DNA from: Diplosphaera chodatii
Lineage: Eukaryota > Chlorophyta > Trebouxiophyceae > Prasiolales > Stichococcaceae
Assembly: GCA_032358165.1 (NCBI GenBank)
Contig: JAALGY010000052.1
Span: 2,418,001-2,482,000, forward strand
Length of the DNA stretch: 64,000 bases
Direction: 5' to 3'
A program made the translations under genes and the position numbers. Below the pieces are notes generated by a model, which worked only from the letters and a program-made list of their open reading frames with translations, did no database searches and was not told where the DNA came from. Positions 23,401 to 36,500 of this stretch are shown one piece after another (within the stretch, counting starts at the first letter, position 1; the number at the start of each line of letters is the position of its first letter).

Positions 23401-26400
23401 TGGTGCGGGCCTCAGCGGCCCATTTCTTCTCGGTCACCCTGGCGGCACTCAGCGCAGCGCCATGCACCGCGGCGACCTCTGCTCTCACACGCTGAAAGAT
23501 AGCGGCGTCAGACCCCTGCAGGTGCTGGCCTGGCGCCTCGTACGCCGGCCGCTGGTCGGGCGGCAGCTGCAGCGTAAAGTGCAAAGCTGCTAGCAGTCGG
23601 CGTCTCAGATGGACATCAGCGGCGCCGTGTCAGATGGGCAGCCTGGCAGCAGGTGTTGGCCAGCACACGACCGACGCTACATCGGCAGATGCACTGCCAC
23701 TTGGCAATCACTGCTGCTCCACGTGCAGGTGCTGAGTGCCGTCTGTTGCGCACGACTGTTCCTGCACAGCTCAGCAGCGTGTTGTCTGCATGCAGCAGCT
23801 CCCGCTGCCAGCACAAGCATCAAAATGGCAGGGCATCCCTCCCAGCGTGTACGGGAGTTCACCTGCAGACGCACAGCGACAAAGCGGCGGGCGAAGATCT
23901 CGGCTGCTGACTGCCGCGCTGCCCGCTCCGAGGACGCGTCGAGGGCGCCGCCCCCCAGCTCTGCTGCGCTGAATCCCCCTGGCACCTGCAGGAGCACTGG
24001 ATTCCCGCATCTCCCGTTTTGCGACTGGCGCTCCATGCCCCAGGTCGAGATAGCCTGCCAGTCAAGAGTGTTGTGTTGGGAAACACGATACAAGCTGCGA
24101 CTGGTCAAACGCAGCTGCACACCCTGACAAGCCGACGGGCAGCACCTGATACGGCTGCGGCGCGGCAGGCTGCCTGCTGCCTTTGAATGTGCGTGAAGGT
24201 GGCTGCTCTGCGGCGGCGGCAGCATCTGCGGCCGCCCCGCTGTTGCCGTGCGCTGCAGCAGGAGCAGCGGCAAGTGCAGCGGGCGGCAGGCGCACCCAGC
24301 CGGCCCCGTCCCACTCCAGGGCAGTCCGCAGGTTGGCCTGCAGGGCAGGGCAGGACCCATGAGATGCGGCTGCAACATGGAAGGAAGGCACTGCTCCCCG
24401 GCCGTGACTGTTCAGGAAAATGAGAGAGCAGCAGCAGCACCAAGGATAGCTTATCCAGAGCTGACTGTGACCGAAAAGAACTCATCTCCCCACCTGCTGG
24501 ACGTGCAGCTCTTCTCCAGAGGCGGCCAGCAGGATGCGCAGGGGCGCATCCGCTGCAGGGGGGGCGTGCCCCTTGCGGCGGCCCGTGCCCCTGCGGGGCG
24601 ATGACGCAGCTGCGGCGTCGGCAGGCGCGGCGGCGCCGTCGGCGGCGCCTGCGCCAGGAGCCGCTGCGACGTGGCCCTGCCACCAGCCGCCGTCGTGCCA
24701 GGCCTCCACAGCGTCACCCGCCGACCGTGCCGCTCCCCTTTGCGACATCTGCACGGCAGATCACAAATAGTTGAGGACAGCTGTTGCGCCCGTGGCATAG
24801 CAGCAAGGCTCGTCCAGCATCTGCATTGAACATAGGTTGTTCACACCATGGAAGAATGTTGTCAAAGTTGCACGGCAGCTTTATGTAGGCACAAGCGCAG
24901 GCTTGAGGGTAGATCCAGAGACTTCTTCTGCCCGAAAGCGTATGTTGGTGCAGGTCTCGGTCAAGGTCTTGCCAGCGCAGCACCAGCCTGACCACCGCGA
25001 GCAATGCAGCTGAAGCGGGGTGAGCATAACCAACCTGAGGTGGCGGCGGCGGCCGCAGCAGGAAGCCCCGCCGGGTGTGCGCCTCCGCCCCGGGCGGCAG
25101 CTGCTCGGCCGCCGCTTCCGCCGCCGCCTCTGCTTCCGCATCGGCTGGCTGCTGCAGCGGGAACCACTCCCTCAGCCGCTCGGCAGAGTCCTCCGCGACG
25201 TTCAGCTCCGCATACTCCACCAGCGCAAAGCCCCGCTGCACGTCTGTCACGGTGCCGCCAAACCTGCGCCAGCGACGACAGCAGCCTATAGCTGTCCCAC
25301 CACAGCGCAGTGTTCTCGCAGCCTGCCGCACACGCGCCAGCACACTTTGCCTGTCCACACTCGTTGCGCCGCCACAATGTTCACAACGAACCTGCCAGGA
25401 GGCAGGATGCGTGCGGGCGCAGCTGAGAGCTGTAGGCACCAGGCTAGGAGGAAGGATGCAGGGCTGCAGCAGAGGCAACCCACCAGCAGCCGCGGAGGCC
25501 GTCCTCATCGTTCGTGACCTCCGCCGCGCTGCCGACCGCAAACAGCGCAGCATCGGCCGCGGTGCCGGCGGCAGTGCTGGCGGCGGGCGCCGCCGCCGCC
25601 GCTGGCGCTGACGACGCTGGGGCTGAGCCCGCAGTGGCAGCAGTTGGCTGCTTCCGCCTTCCGCCGCCGCCGCGCAGGCGCAGCGGCTGGGGCCCCTCGG
25701 CTGCGGCCTCCGCCTGCTCCATGGCCGCCTGCGCGACCCCGCTCAAGTGAGTGGACAGCTCGTGGCTGCCACCCCAGCTGAGGACGTACGCCAAGCAGGC
25801 CATGTGCTCAGGATCGGTGACACCCTTATCAGCTGCGAGCACAAGCTGGACACTAAAGCAGGTCGCAGCCCGGCGCGGCGAGTGTCGCACCAGCATGGCA
25901 GCCGCCTTTGGGTCCTGCTGCGCGCGGGCGGTGAGCTCGGCCAGCACCTGCCAGCGGGTGCTGAACGAGCTGTCCGGCGGCCCGCAGATGAGCACCTGCG
26001 TACATCACAGAGGCTGGTGACAGCCGATGAGACACCTGGCATGGATGCTGCAGTGAGAATCCCGCTGTACAGGTGCCGACGCCTGGGGACTGGGCTGGCT
26101 GGCAGCGCCGGTACATGGCTATGTGCAGGGAGATGTGCGTGGAGACGCATGTGCAGACTGCTGTCTCACATGGCGGCTCAGGCTTCTCAGGGCGAGAGCC
26201 TCACTGCTGCCCCACAGCATCCGGCGCGCCTCACACCGACCAGACAGCATGTTCCATGAGCCGAGGCGAATGCAGGCGTGCGCCGCAACCCACCCTCGAG
26301 TCCTCGGTCACCACCGCCAGCAGGCAGCCGCCCGCGGCGCCTGCCCCCGCCGGCGACCAGGCGACGCAGCGCACGCTGCTGTGCCGGCGCTGCTCCGGCC

Positions 26401-26860
26401 GCAGCCCGCCGCGCCCCTCGGACGTCACCGCAAAGCGCAGGTGGTCCGCCAGGCTCGCCGACAGGCGCCCCTCTGCGTTTGTCGCCTGCGACACAGGCAC
26501 AAGGCTTCGGCAGCGCAGCGCTGTTTACATGCAAGGGCAGTAGTCCTGTCCACAAGCTGCTGTGCCATTCCCGAGCGGTTCATGCAATCGACGTCACGAG
26601 CACTAGAGCAGAGGCAGGAGGTTGCTGCTGTCATGCAGGGTTGTTTTCATAGGATCCACCTGCGAGAATGGCACATCGATCACAGCGCGGGGGCCATCCA
26701 GAGCCGCAGGGCTCAGCAGAACGACGCTGCGGCTGGTAGCGACCGCCAATAGGTTGTCCTCCGACCAGCAGACGGCGTTGGCGCCCGCTGGCAGGCTGGC
26801 CAGGGTTGCAGAGGTGGCAGGCTGCGGCGGCGGCGCGGCTGGCAGCAGCTCGACGGCCAT
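17430..26860 (-). CDS. TFIIIC 90 kDa-subunit-like WD40 protein with internal tandem Agenet domains
   Basis: Read as one gene of 24 exons, about 1,591 residues: 26860-26660, 26485-26294, 25995-25484, 25263-25035, 24748-24494, 24337-24146, 23985-23863, 23566-23400, 23247-23190, 22937-22752, 22582-22493, 22359-22198 (or to 22174), 21961-21816, 21643-21475, 21191-21068, 20912-20608, 20451-20163, 20004-19897, 19724-19602, 19453-19285, 18987-18540, 18322-18242, 18047-17904, 17732-17430. Phase is kept at every junction. N terminus (1-165) matches the TFIIIC delta propeller: NAVCWSEDNLLAVAT, VRCVAWSP, GCLLAVVTEDSRV, STRWQVLAELT. The propeller resumes after about 935: ALCAAWSPVF, LLAAGTAGGLVWLWR, LVLAAGCADGSVTLFG, GATGLALSPGGLFAAVAR, TVELAWLGGGD. 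Between lie two Agenet units (about 280-378, GLRGCWFGG...ALVEYAEL...RPPPPP; about 390-480, DAVEAWHDGGWWQGHV...LEWDGAGWV), a duplicated unknown domain, and an acidic then basic NLS-like stretch (SRKRRRSP). It ends with a CNAC...CAVC pair, like the TFIIIC zinc finger. Likely RNA polymerase III initiation plus chromatin reading (inferred). Alternative: several adjacent genes. Confidence 0.82.
22198..23985 (-). other. Duplicated unknown domain (QRPAY...GQHL...RAE repeat), two copies
   Basis: Copy A (exons 23985-23863, 23566-23400, 23247-23190) and copy B (22937-22752, 22582-22493, 22359-22198) share VPGGF/VPANF, a helix rich in AAR, then LPPDQRPAY/VPEAQRPAY, GQHLQG/GQHLRG, RVRAEV/RCRAEI, HGAA/HGGAM and VTEK/LTEK. 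In both copies an intron falls just before LPPDQ/VPEAQ, at phase 0, so the copies arose by duplication of spliced sequence. I do not recognise the domain. It is largely helical and charged. Confidence 0.7.
24146..25560 (-). other. Tandem Agenet (Tudor-like) domain segment within the TFIIIC-like gene
   Basis: Agenet 1 spans the 3' part of exon 25995-25484 and exon 25263-25035: FAVGSAAEVTNDEDGLRG, then ALVEYAEL, closing with the RPPPPP linker typical of plant Agenet pairs. Agenet 2 spans exons 24748-24494 and 24337-24146: GDAVEAWHDGGWWQGHV, then LRTALEWDGAGWVRLPP. Plant Agenet pairs bind methylated or unmodified histone tails. The aromatic residues (W, F, Y) of the fold are present. A separate gene start at 25722 (ATG) cannot be excluded, but the exon is open through it from the upstream propeller segment. 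Confidence 0.85.
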
Positions 26861-27582
26861 GCTGCGATGCGTGTGATCACGGGCACCTGCCGGCCACCAG
26901 TCGACTTTGGGGCCTCAACGGCGGTCCACATGCAACAGCGGAAGCGTGCCAGGAGGAAACCTCCACATCCCAAGTTTCGGAATGCTATTGTTGGAGGATA
27001 TTTCAACTGAAGCTGAAACTACTATGAGTGGCCTTCAGCTCCATGTCTCACATATGAAGCATGACATGGAACATGCACCAAGAGCTGCAGCTTGACTAGA
27101 TCAGACATGAACTTCTGACAGTCTGAGCATAAGGACTACAAACTGAAGACCTCATGTACGGGCAGTTTGATGCAGTACCAAGCTTCTCTACCATTCTGAG
27201 GCCAAACATACAACCTCATTCTGCACCTTGCAACACATTTCTGGGGCTGTGACTGTTGAATGCGGCATGTGAGACCTGCCGACTGTTCCGAGGCGTTGCG
27301 GTGCGCAGTATCACGAGCAGCGGATGTAATGCAGCATGCCAGCTGCTTGGCCGTGCAAACAGGCTGGATGCAGCCGTTGACACTAGCAAACCTAGGTTTC
27401 TAGGCTACAGTCGCTTCCTGGGGTCGCTTCAGTCAATCAATCAATACATGGGTCGGAGCGGACAGGCACTGCTGCTGACCAGGCTGGCGCCGCGAGGGAC
27501 GGGCACTTGGCATGCCGGCATAAGCTGCTGGACAGTGCTGGCGCTCAAGCGCTGATAACCTACCGAAAAGTCCATCAGGAGC
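26861..27582. promoter_or_regulatory. Intergenic region between divergent TFIIIC-like and 39-exon genes
   Basis: Two start codons face away from each other 722 bp apart. The part near 26980-27250 is more AT-rich than its surroundings, as expected for promoter and 5' UTR sequence. No named element was recognised. Confidence 0.45.
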
Positions 27583-30500
27583 ATGCAGCAGGACAATGCC
27601 GTTGACCCCGTGCTTCATAGCGAGCAGCATGCTGCTGGCGGTACCACAGCGCCTGCAGGCCCGGTGCCACCAGCTGCAAAACACGCCGCACAGCCGCATG
27701 CAGATACCTCATCTGCTGCGCTCACACGGATGCGCGGATACCCTGCAGCAGGCCCTGCGGCAGATGTAGCAGCGCATGGCGAGACCCAACCTGACACCGC
27801 TGCCACTGGCAGCGCAGCCACAGCAGGCAGCGTCCGGGCCGTGGAGCTGCGGCTGCACGCGGCCACCGGCCTGGCCGGCCACGGCGGCCGCGTCGTGGCC
27901 GTGGTCAAGGCGCGCGCCCCTGCGCCCGCGCCGCTCAACCGCCAGTCCGTGCTGCTGAGACGGCTCAGCATGGCCGCCGGGGCTGGGGGCGCTGGCTCCG
28001 CCGCCGACGCTCCCGCAGGTGCGGGGCAGCGACACACCGTCCTGCAGGACTGGCGAGGGTTGCACATGTAACAAGGCGCACGTGTGGTGGCCAGATGGTC
28101 GTGCCCAGCATGCCGCACGCTTCTGCATATAGGTGTGCATCGCCCGAATGTCAAGCAGGGTGGTGTTCTGTTGCATGCAGAGGAGGTGGCGGTGTCAGGG
28201 GTGGTGGCGGTGCAGCAGGGGAGGGCAACCCTGGGCGCTTGGGCCCGCATCCCCACCGATGCAGCTTCACTGGAGATCGAGGTGGGAACGACTTGTGCAC
28301 CACTCGCTTTAGTGCACATATCCAGGGCTCGCGGCGTTGGCGGCCCAACCTTGGAGCAATAAAACCTACACCTGCAGCGCTGAAACGCTGATGATAATGC
28401 TGGCACTGCAGAAGACAGCTCTGCGTGTTCTCGACGGACGGCGGCATGTCTGTACTGTTTGTGCACAGCACCAACCCTATTAAGTACCATAAGGGCGCTC
28501 GCTGCCCTTGCAGGTGCACAAGCTGAGGGGCTTCTCGCGGCACTTCAGCCGGCAGGCACGCCACACCATCGCGACCGCCCGGCTGGATCTGACGCGGGGC
28601 GTTGCTGGCAGTCCAAGCCGCAGGTGTCAACACACTGCAGGGCTCTCTCTGTACACTGTTTCAGGGTGCTGCACAGTGCCGCTCTCAGGGCCTGCATGAA
28701 AACAGGGTGCAAGACTGTGAACCGTGGTGGCGCTCTTCGGGTGCTCACAGATTTTTTGAGCTTCGTATTACACCAGGTGCCCCAAACGCACTGGTGGCCC
28801 TGCAGGCTGGTTGCACTGCCGCTGGTGGTGCAGCAGAGCGCGAATCAGCGGAAGCGGAAGCGGCGGAAGCTGTTCCACAGGCAGGCGCCGCAGCAGACGT
28901 CGGACAGCGCCGCTTCGGCGGCTCGGCAGGGCGGGGGCCAGCCAGCCAGCAGCGCAGCAGTCGCGACAGGAGCCACGCCAGCGCAGCTGTCATTTGCGCC
29001 TGCGGCGGCCGCCTCAGGGCCGCCAGCTGCTGCAAGGGCTGATCTTGAGCGCGGTTTGTCAGCAGAGTCAGCACAGGCTGCAGCCGCTGCCGTTGCCGAG
29101 ACTGCCCCAGCAAGGAAACCTGTGCTTGACAGTCTGCCGCCAGCAGTGAAGCAACAGCAAGCCGAGAGCAGCGACAACCATGGCAGCCCTGCCGATGGCA
29201 GCGGCTGCGCATCAGCAGGCTCTGGCGCCGAGTCTTCGGGCAGTGAAGACGAGGAGGCAGCGGGAGGGAAGCAGCCGCCAGTGAGTTTCTTCGATGCTGT
29301 GTCTGGGGTCATTTAGTAGCGGTAGCAATAGCAGTGATTACAGCAAGAATCTGCATTGCATGTCGCTCCTCGCACCGCTTCATGCCTGACTGTGGCCCCC
29401 CCACATACACATTCAGGTGCTGACCCTGGAGTGGCGGCTGGTCTGGGTTGGCGCCAGGGGGCCGGCGCAGCAGGAGGTGCCTGTGCGGGCGCTGCCGCCG
29501 ATGGCCCACACATACGCCCACGGCGGGTGCGTCAGACAGCATTTGGGTGGTGTTCATGGAAGGACAGGAAGCACCAATGTGCGGTTCGGTGCCCCGCCTG
29601 GACTTAGCTCACTAACGGCACAGGCTGGGCACTTGCGGTGCTGTGCCACAATGGCGCACCATCTGGGCACTGCATGCTCTGCCTATATGCCCACTCAAAC
29701 ACAGGGCCGCTGGCTGCGCCACCACTGACGGTGCCCTTGACCACTGCGGAATAGGTTCATGGGGTTGGCGGTCAGCATGATGTCTGATGCAGTCTGGCGG
29801 GACATCCTGCGCGATGAGGAGGCGGCCAGCTTTGCACGGGCTTTGAGGCGAGAGTCCTACCACTAACAAGTACAGCTGCAAGCATATTTGATGTTGAGCA
29901 TAGCGTGCACCTATGTCCGTGCAAAGTCAGATGTGGCAATCCTGTGGCGTCGAGAGGATCCTGGGTCTGTAATGATTCATCCAAGGCGTTCTGCATCAGC
30001 TGAGGGCCTGTGTGCCAGCTTGCATGCCTGCGGTATGGCAACGGTCTTGGTAATTCTGGCCGCAGGCTGTGGGAGGGGCTGCACACCGAGAAGCAGGTGA
30101 AGCGGTCGAGCCCCGCGGCGCTCATGGCGGTGCTGGAGAACTCGCCGGTGCTGTGCGCATACGGCCTGATACGCTCCGGCAGCACGCAGCCCGCCGATCC
30201 AGGTGCAGCGTCCCTGGCAGACGTGCTTGATCCCGCACCGTGTCAGTGCACAGGCTGATTCTTATGACATGGTCGTCACATCGCTCATTCTGCCGGTGAC
30301 CCTGACGAGGCAGGCCTGCTGCTCGCAGGCCCGCTATCACACCAGCCCAGCCATGCGAGCAGCAGGAGCAGCCATGGCAAGCCCCATGCAGCTGCAAAGG
30401 GCAGCAGCGACACAGCCGCACGCGCTGCGGATGCGCCTGGTGGTGCTGCCGCTGCCGTTGCAGCGCCTGCGCAGCCCGCCCTTGCTCACCAGCGGTCATC

Positions 30501-33500
30501 GGACGCGGCCTCTGCGGCCTCGCGCGCGGTGCTCAGCCGCGCGCAGATGCAGTTCCGACAGGACAGCCTGGACAGGTGCACCTGTTGCTGCTACTTGGGC
30601 AGCAGTTCTTGCAGACTGCATCACCGGTACTTGTTGTCGTTGGGCAGAAACTGGGCGTGTGCCCATCGGTAAATGCTGTGTTGTTTGCTGGCGCTGCAAG
30701 TGTAGCCTGCAAGGACACGCAGCATGTCTGGCACTGGAGTTTGGCTGGTCAGCTGCAAGCAGAGTGCAGGAGCACCAAGCCGAAACGAGTCAGGAGCCTG
30801 TGACGTCACAGACAAAAACATCAAGGCAGCACCCTCGCAGGTACACATACATCGTGTGCGGTGTTTTTCACTCCAGGCTGGGCAGCGGGGAGCTTAGAGG
30901 CGCGGATGCTGCGCTGGCACGGGGGCAGTGGCTGCAGCAGGAGAAGGCGGCCAGCCTGGCGGACAGCCGCCAGCTGTCCATCACAGGACGCGCAGCAGTA
31001 AGTGGTGGCTGCCTTTCAACACCTCACCTGCAGATCAGTGGTGGCAACTGTGGCTCAAGCGATACCCTGCCTCCAACAGGTGTCATGGAATGCATGTCAA
31101 CGTCCTTGCATGACAACAGCGGTGCAGGTCTGACACAGACCCTGGGGTGACATGTGCAGGCTTTCAGCGCCCCAGCGCAGCCGTCGGGCAGCGGCGACAG
31201 CAAGCTGCTGGGCAGCCCCGGCAGCGCCGCCAGCGTCGCAGCCTTGCCGGGCCCGCATGGGGGCCGGCACGTCAGCCAAAGCGGCAGCAGGCTGGGCGTG
31301 GCGTTGCCACGCACCAGCGAGGCAGGTGCCGGCGCTGCAACGCCCCCTGCAGGGCCGCTGCCGTTGGAGATTCGGTCGAACGTGCAACGGGAGAAAGCTG
31401 CCAGTGGCGCTGTGCTGGCGCCACCTGCTGCGGAAGTCATGCACAGGGGCGGTGGCAGTGCAGCAGCGTTTGCAGTCAGCCATGCTGATAGGTCAGCAAC
31501 CGATGCACCTGCAGCAGCCACTTTTGTCGATGGCAGCAGCCGCGGGGCAGCCCAGGGCAAGCAGCGGCCAGCAGTGCACTTCAGCACGGACAACGCAGGC
31601 AGTGGGGGCAGCGGTGAAGGGGAAGGCGAAGGCAGCACAGACCATCTACACGACAGCTCACCAGACCGAAGCAAGTGTGGTGCGTCAAAAGACGTGGAAG
31701 CAGCAGAGGTTCTGCTGGAGGCGCCGGAAGCGTCAGCCTTGAGCGCATCCAGCGTCGGCAGCCTGCCGGACTTTCCCGCGTTTCCTGTGGCGGGGTGCGC
31801 TGACATGGCGTCCCGGGTCCAGCGGCTGGATCCCGCTGAGCCACCCAGCAGCGATCTGCACACAACAGCACTCGGTAAGAGTTACCTGATTATCGCAGTG
31901 CAATTTTGCATGCCGGTGGCCTTGCTGAGTGCGATGTGGATCTGTCACCACGGGACAACCATCCCTACAGTCTGGAGCCTTCGTCCAGCGTCTGGGGTGC
32001 ACGTCACATGGTCACATCGCAAGCCATGAGAAAGTATGACCGTCTGCTTCAGGTGCGCTGCTGGAGCGCCAGCACAGCCGCGTGCTGCGCCGCGACTTCA
32101 GCTTCGGCGGCAGGTGAGCCGCCAGCTCGCTGCTCCTCCTGAACAGGACCATCGCTGTTCGATGGGCTGCCATCACTGTGGCCATGTCCCAAGGATGTGC
32201 TTTGCATGCTATCCCAGCGGCGTGCGGTACTGCACTCCTGACTGCCAGACACATGAGCAGAGGCAGGGTGCGCTGCTGCCGCAGGCCGATCGGCGACCGG
32301 CTGGTGCGGCACAGCATGCGCACGGGCGCAGGCAGCGGCTCTGCTGGCAGCGGCAGGCGCCCACCGGTGCTTCGTCACAACAGCATGCAAGCCGTTGGCG
32401 GCAGCGGGCGGCAGAGTGCCGGGGCCGGCGTCGGCAGGTGCATGGCAGACCTCTCAACTACATGTGGCATGCTTGCATGCACCATGTCCAGCTGTCATGC
32501 GCTGGCCTGGGAAGCGCATGCTTCTGCCTGCGCTGCAGCGGCGGCGGCGGCAGCGGCGGGAAGAGGGACGCCCTGCGGCAGGGTGCCGCCGAGCTTCGCT
32601 CCGGGGTGGCCAGCATCTTCACGGAGGGCGCTGCGGCGGCGCTGGATGCGTTGGGGGGCAGGCAAGCAGCGCAACCCGGCAGTGGCGTCCCTGGTGGGTG
32701 GATCAGCTCACTAACATGCCCACAGCTGCTGACGAGCATGTGCAATGCTGTGTCTGTGCTATTCTCTGCAGTGCGTCTGCTTCACAGGAGAACATACACC
32801 AAACCACCTCCTGATGCCCCAGTGCATTCAAACGTTGCAGTCTGCTGCACTGCAAGCCCTAACAACAACCATCAGGCTGGCATGCATGCGACCAGAGGCC
32901 CATCAGAGTCTTTGCTCGTGCAGGCGTCAGCAGCGCAGCCGATGGCGGCATCAGCCGCACCACCAGCATCCACCAGTCGCGGCACGGGCAGCGCGAGCTG
33001 CGGCGGTCCGTGTCGGAAACAGTCGGCCGGTGTGCAAACTGCGTGGCACGTCTGGCATGTGTTCATCGACAGATCAAGATCAAAACGTGCAAGACCAGAC
33101 GTCCAATCGCCTGCCAGCTGTCCGGCGCTCTGCATGCACTATTGCTGGCTGCAAGTAGCGTGCCGCTATCACAAAGCTGCGTCCACAGCACCCCTTGCCC
33201 AGTGTACTAAACCATTTCCTAGCAGGCAGCATGGCGGTGAGGCGCCTGGCCTCATGCAACGGCTGCCGTCGCTGCACTGGCGACGCCCGGCGGTGGCAGA
33301 TCCAGCTGACGTCGAGACCGGCCTGCCGGCGGATGGCATGGCCGAAGGCGGCGACCTGAGCAGCGGCGACAGCAGCAGCAGCAGCAGCAGCGAGGTGAGT
33401 CGGCAAGCTTACTGTGATCACGCTGTCGCTTTCCGGTGCCTGCTCAACATGCCATTGGCTACCGCGTCAGAAGCCTCTCACTGCAGCGCACACCCGGCAT

Positions 33501-36500
33501 CGAAGCAAGCCCAGGGCTTGGCGACCTACAGCCCTTCCATGCATGAGCCATCGCAGCCCCACTGGCATGCACCCGTTCATCAACTGGCCCTTACACATCA
33601 TAAGCCACTGCGATGGACGCTGCGCCTGTGCCACAGGACGAAATACTGCTGCTGGCGGGGGCGGCACGGCGGCGGCGGCCAGTAGCGCCTGCCGCCGGCG
33701 GGCTGCCGCAGCGGCGCAGCTCCCCTACAGGGTACCAGCCGGTCTCCCTGGAGTGGGACATCTGGTGAGGCTGCCCCACGCTTCCAGTGGCAGATTCTGG
33801 CAGATCATTGATCCGCTGCTGACGGCTGTCAATCACAGCACAAATGGAAGTGGGAGGTTTGCGCCTGCTTGGCGCCGTGTGCATTTCATCTGCCTGCAGA
33901 AACATGGGGCCACCTGCACCTGTGCCGACAAGCGAGCTCCGATCCAGAGACAGCACAGTGCCAAACTTTGGGCTCAAACAATAGATAGGTATTGACGTGG
34001 TGTTGCACACAGGGTGGACCCTGCGAAGCCATGGGCGCTGGATGCAGCGACGGTGGACCACGGCAGCCCTCAGGCTCTTGTGCGGCAGGTGCGCAGCCGA
34101 TCCAATGAGTGCTGGCGTCATGTGGCCCCTCGCGCACAGAGGCTGCATGCCTTGTGCTGAACCTGCCGTCACCACAAGAGCCTTGCGCGGCTTGTGCTCA
34201 CAGCACACCGTGCACGGCGCAGTCCGTCTACAGCCACGTCCCGCTGTGCGGCACGCGCCTCGCGGCGTCCGCGGGGACGGCGCACATCTCGCGGGAGGGC
34301 ATCACCCCGCTGGCGTGGCTCAGCCGCTTCGGCCGCTCGGTCAACCGCGGCGTGAGCGGCGACCCAGACGCCCCGCTGCCTCTGCGCGCCCCAGAGCCCT
34401 TCACTTACAGGTGTGTGAGTGCCACCTACGAAATCTGTTTGCGCACAATATAAAGTGCACGGCGGCGGTCGACTGTGGGTGTGCGCGCGGTTACATGGTG
34501 ATCCGAGTGGACAGCAAGCACACAGCACTGCAACTCCCAGGGACAACCTGTTGTGTGTCACAAGCCGTTGCGGGCCCAGTCGGAAACGTGCATGCAGGCT
34601 GGCCGTGGAGGTGCTGGAGGGCAGCGGCGGCGCGTTTGCGCTGGGGGAGCACCGCACCCCGCAGCACCGCCTGGCGGTGGAGCTGCGCGTCGCCGGCTCC
34701 CCGCTGGCCGTGCAGCCAGGTGAACTGCTGGAGCAGCACACGCGTCTGTCAGGCAATCTCTTGAGACGGCCAGCTTGCTCACGGGTGTGTGCGGCAGTGT
34801 CTCGCTCTGCTCATATGGGTGAAGAGCAGGGGCGGTGGGACACATTGCAGAGACTCCCAATGTGCATGGAAGTTTGCTCCAAGATGGGCATGGCCATGCT
34901 GTAATGCCGCATGTCGGGGTTGGAAGCATGCACAATGCCAGGGTTGCGCTGCAGGTCGCGCCGCAGCAGCAACGTACACCAGCACAGGCGTGGGCTTCCG
35001 CAGCCAGCGCCTCGACTTCTGGCCGCTGGCGCCCGACCTCGAGGACGCATGCCTGTCGCTGCAGGTCTCGTTCTGCCTGCGGCCTGCCTGGCTGCAAGAC
35101 TCTGTTCTGAACCGTGCAAGCGCAATGACAGCCCCAGCATCCTGCGGCAAGCGCGAGGGGAGTTATGCTAGAAGGGGTACCCTGTGTGCACCGCAGGTGC
35201 GTGAGGTGCGCAGCAGACGCAAAGCCGCACGGGGCAGATGGGCAGGCAGCCTGAGCATCTCGCTTGCCGCAGTCCTGAGCTGCTGCAGAGCCCAGGTGGG
35301 CGCAGCGGATCAGTCATCAGCAGTGATAAGTAGTAGCACCGAGACCCTTGGTCACAGGGCAACCATAAAGGCCACGACTGGAAACGCGCCAAGCCTGTGC
35401 TTCTTGTTGACCCTGCTGGTTGGACACGTGAACCACTGCTGGCCTTGTTACAGCGGTTGCCCATGAGCCAACAGGCGATGGGGTGCTGGACGCCTGGTGG
35501 GATGTCGGCACTGACAGAGCCGCGGCAGAGGACGCCTCGCCGCAAGTCGCACCAGCGCCCCACCCCGCAGCAGACGAGCACAACGGTGAGCTGGGGCGTT
35601 GAGAGCCAGACGCCTGCAGGTGGTGCTGCTGTGAGCTTGAGGCTGTTGCACTTTGAGCCCAACTGATGTTGAACGTCCAGGGACGCAGACATTGACAAGA
35701 CAGTGTCGGCCCGGAAGTTTCCGCAAAGTCCTGGCAAGACGTCTCACGTTGTTGCTGTGCCGTGCAGGCGACGCCAACGGCGGCGCACACGGCCGGGCGT
35801 CAGAAGGCTGCTGCAGCGCCCAGCGGCAGGGAAGCAAGCAAGTTCACAGCGCCTGCCGCCGCCATGTACAGCGGAGCGTCGCGCCTCAGTGCAGACGTGC
35901 TTTCAGCACATCCGTGCCGGCTGCGTCTGGCGCTGCAGCTGCAGCGGGTTGGTGCCGTCGATGCAGCCGCAGCGCTGGGGGTCGACAGGTGAGCGTCGTG
36001 CCGTGGTGCAATGCATGGCAGCAGTTGGCTGAACGTGCGGAAGTATGAACATCAGCCTTGCCTCTTTCTTTTGACCGCTAACATTCTGGTCGCCTCCAGC
36101 AGCACCATTTGCATGTGCTCTTGTACTTCGGTGTCAATTAGCACTTGCCGGTGACTTGTGCAGCACATGCGAGGGCAGAGCCGAACGCTGCTCTGTAAAG
36201 CCAGGAGAGCCTCAAAATCAACTCCAGATTCAGCACCATCGCCAATAACTGCACAGCGCAGCTGCAGCCGTGCCCGTCTGTTTCGACGCAGGCCCGCGGC
36301 GCAGACGTGCTGCGCGATGCTGGGCGACCCGGGCGGGCTGTTCCTGGACGTCAAGTCCGCCTACAGCAGCGCGGCCGACCTGCAGCTGTTCGTGGCGGCG
36401 CTGGCCGGCATCGGCGTCAACGTCAAGGTGCTGTATTTAACCGCATTGCTATGTACGTCAGTGTTTGTAGATGCGACCTAGCCCTGTTTGAGCCTTGCCT

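Noticed and set aside
25720..25722. ATG at 25722 as the start of a separate Agenet gene
   Set aside because: The exon is open in the same frame from the TFIIIC-like acceptor at 25995 through this ATG, and the phase at the next junction fits the whole exon. Kept as an alternative, not as the main model.
32036..33685. 549-codon plus-strand open frame as a single exon
   Set aside because: Only the part at 33226-33394 matches the coding phase of the 39-exon gene. The rest reads through introns and in the wrong frame of neighbouring exons.
35454..35585. Alternative frame for exon 21 of the 39-exon gene (reads DGVLDAWWDVGTDRAAAED)
   Set aside because: It looks protein-like but breaks phase with the exons on both sides. 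The phase-0 reading joins cleanly to the well-supported exon at 35768.
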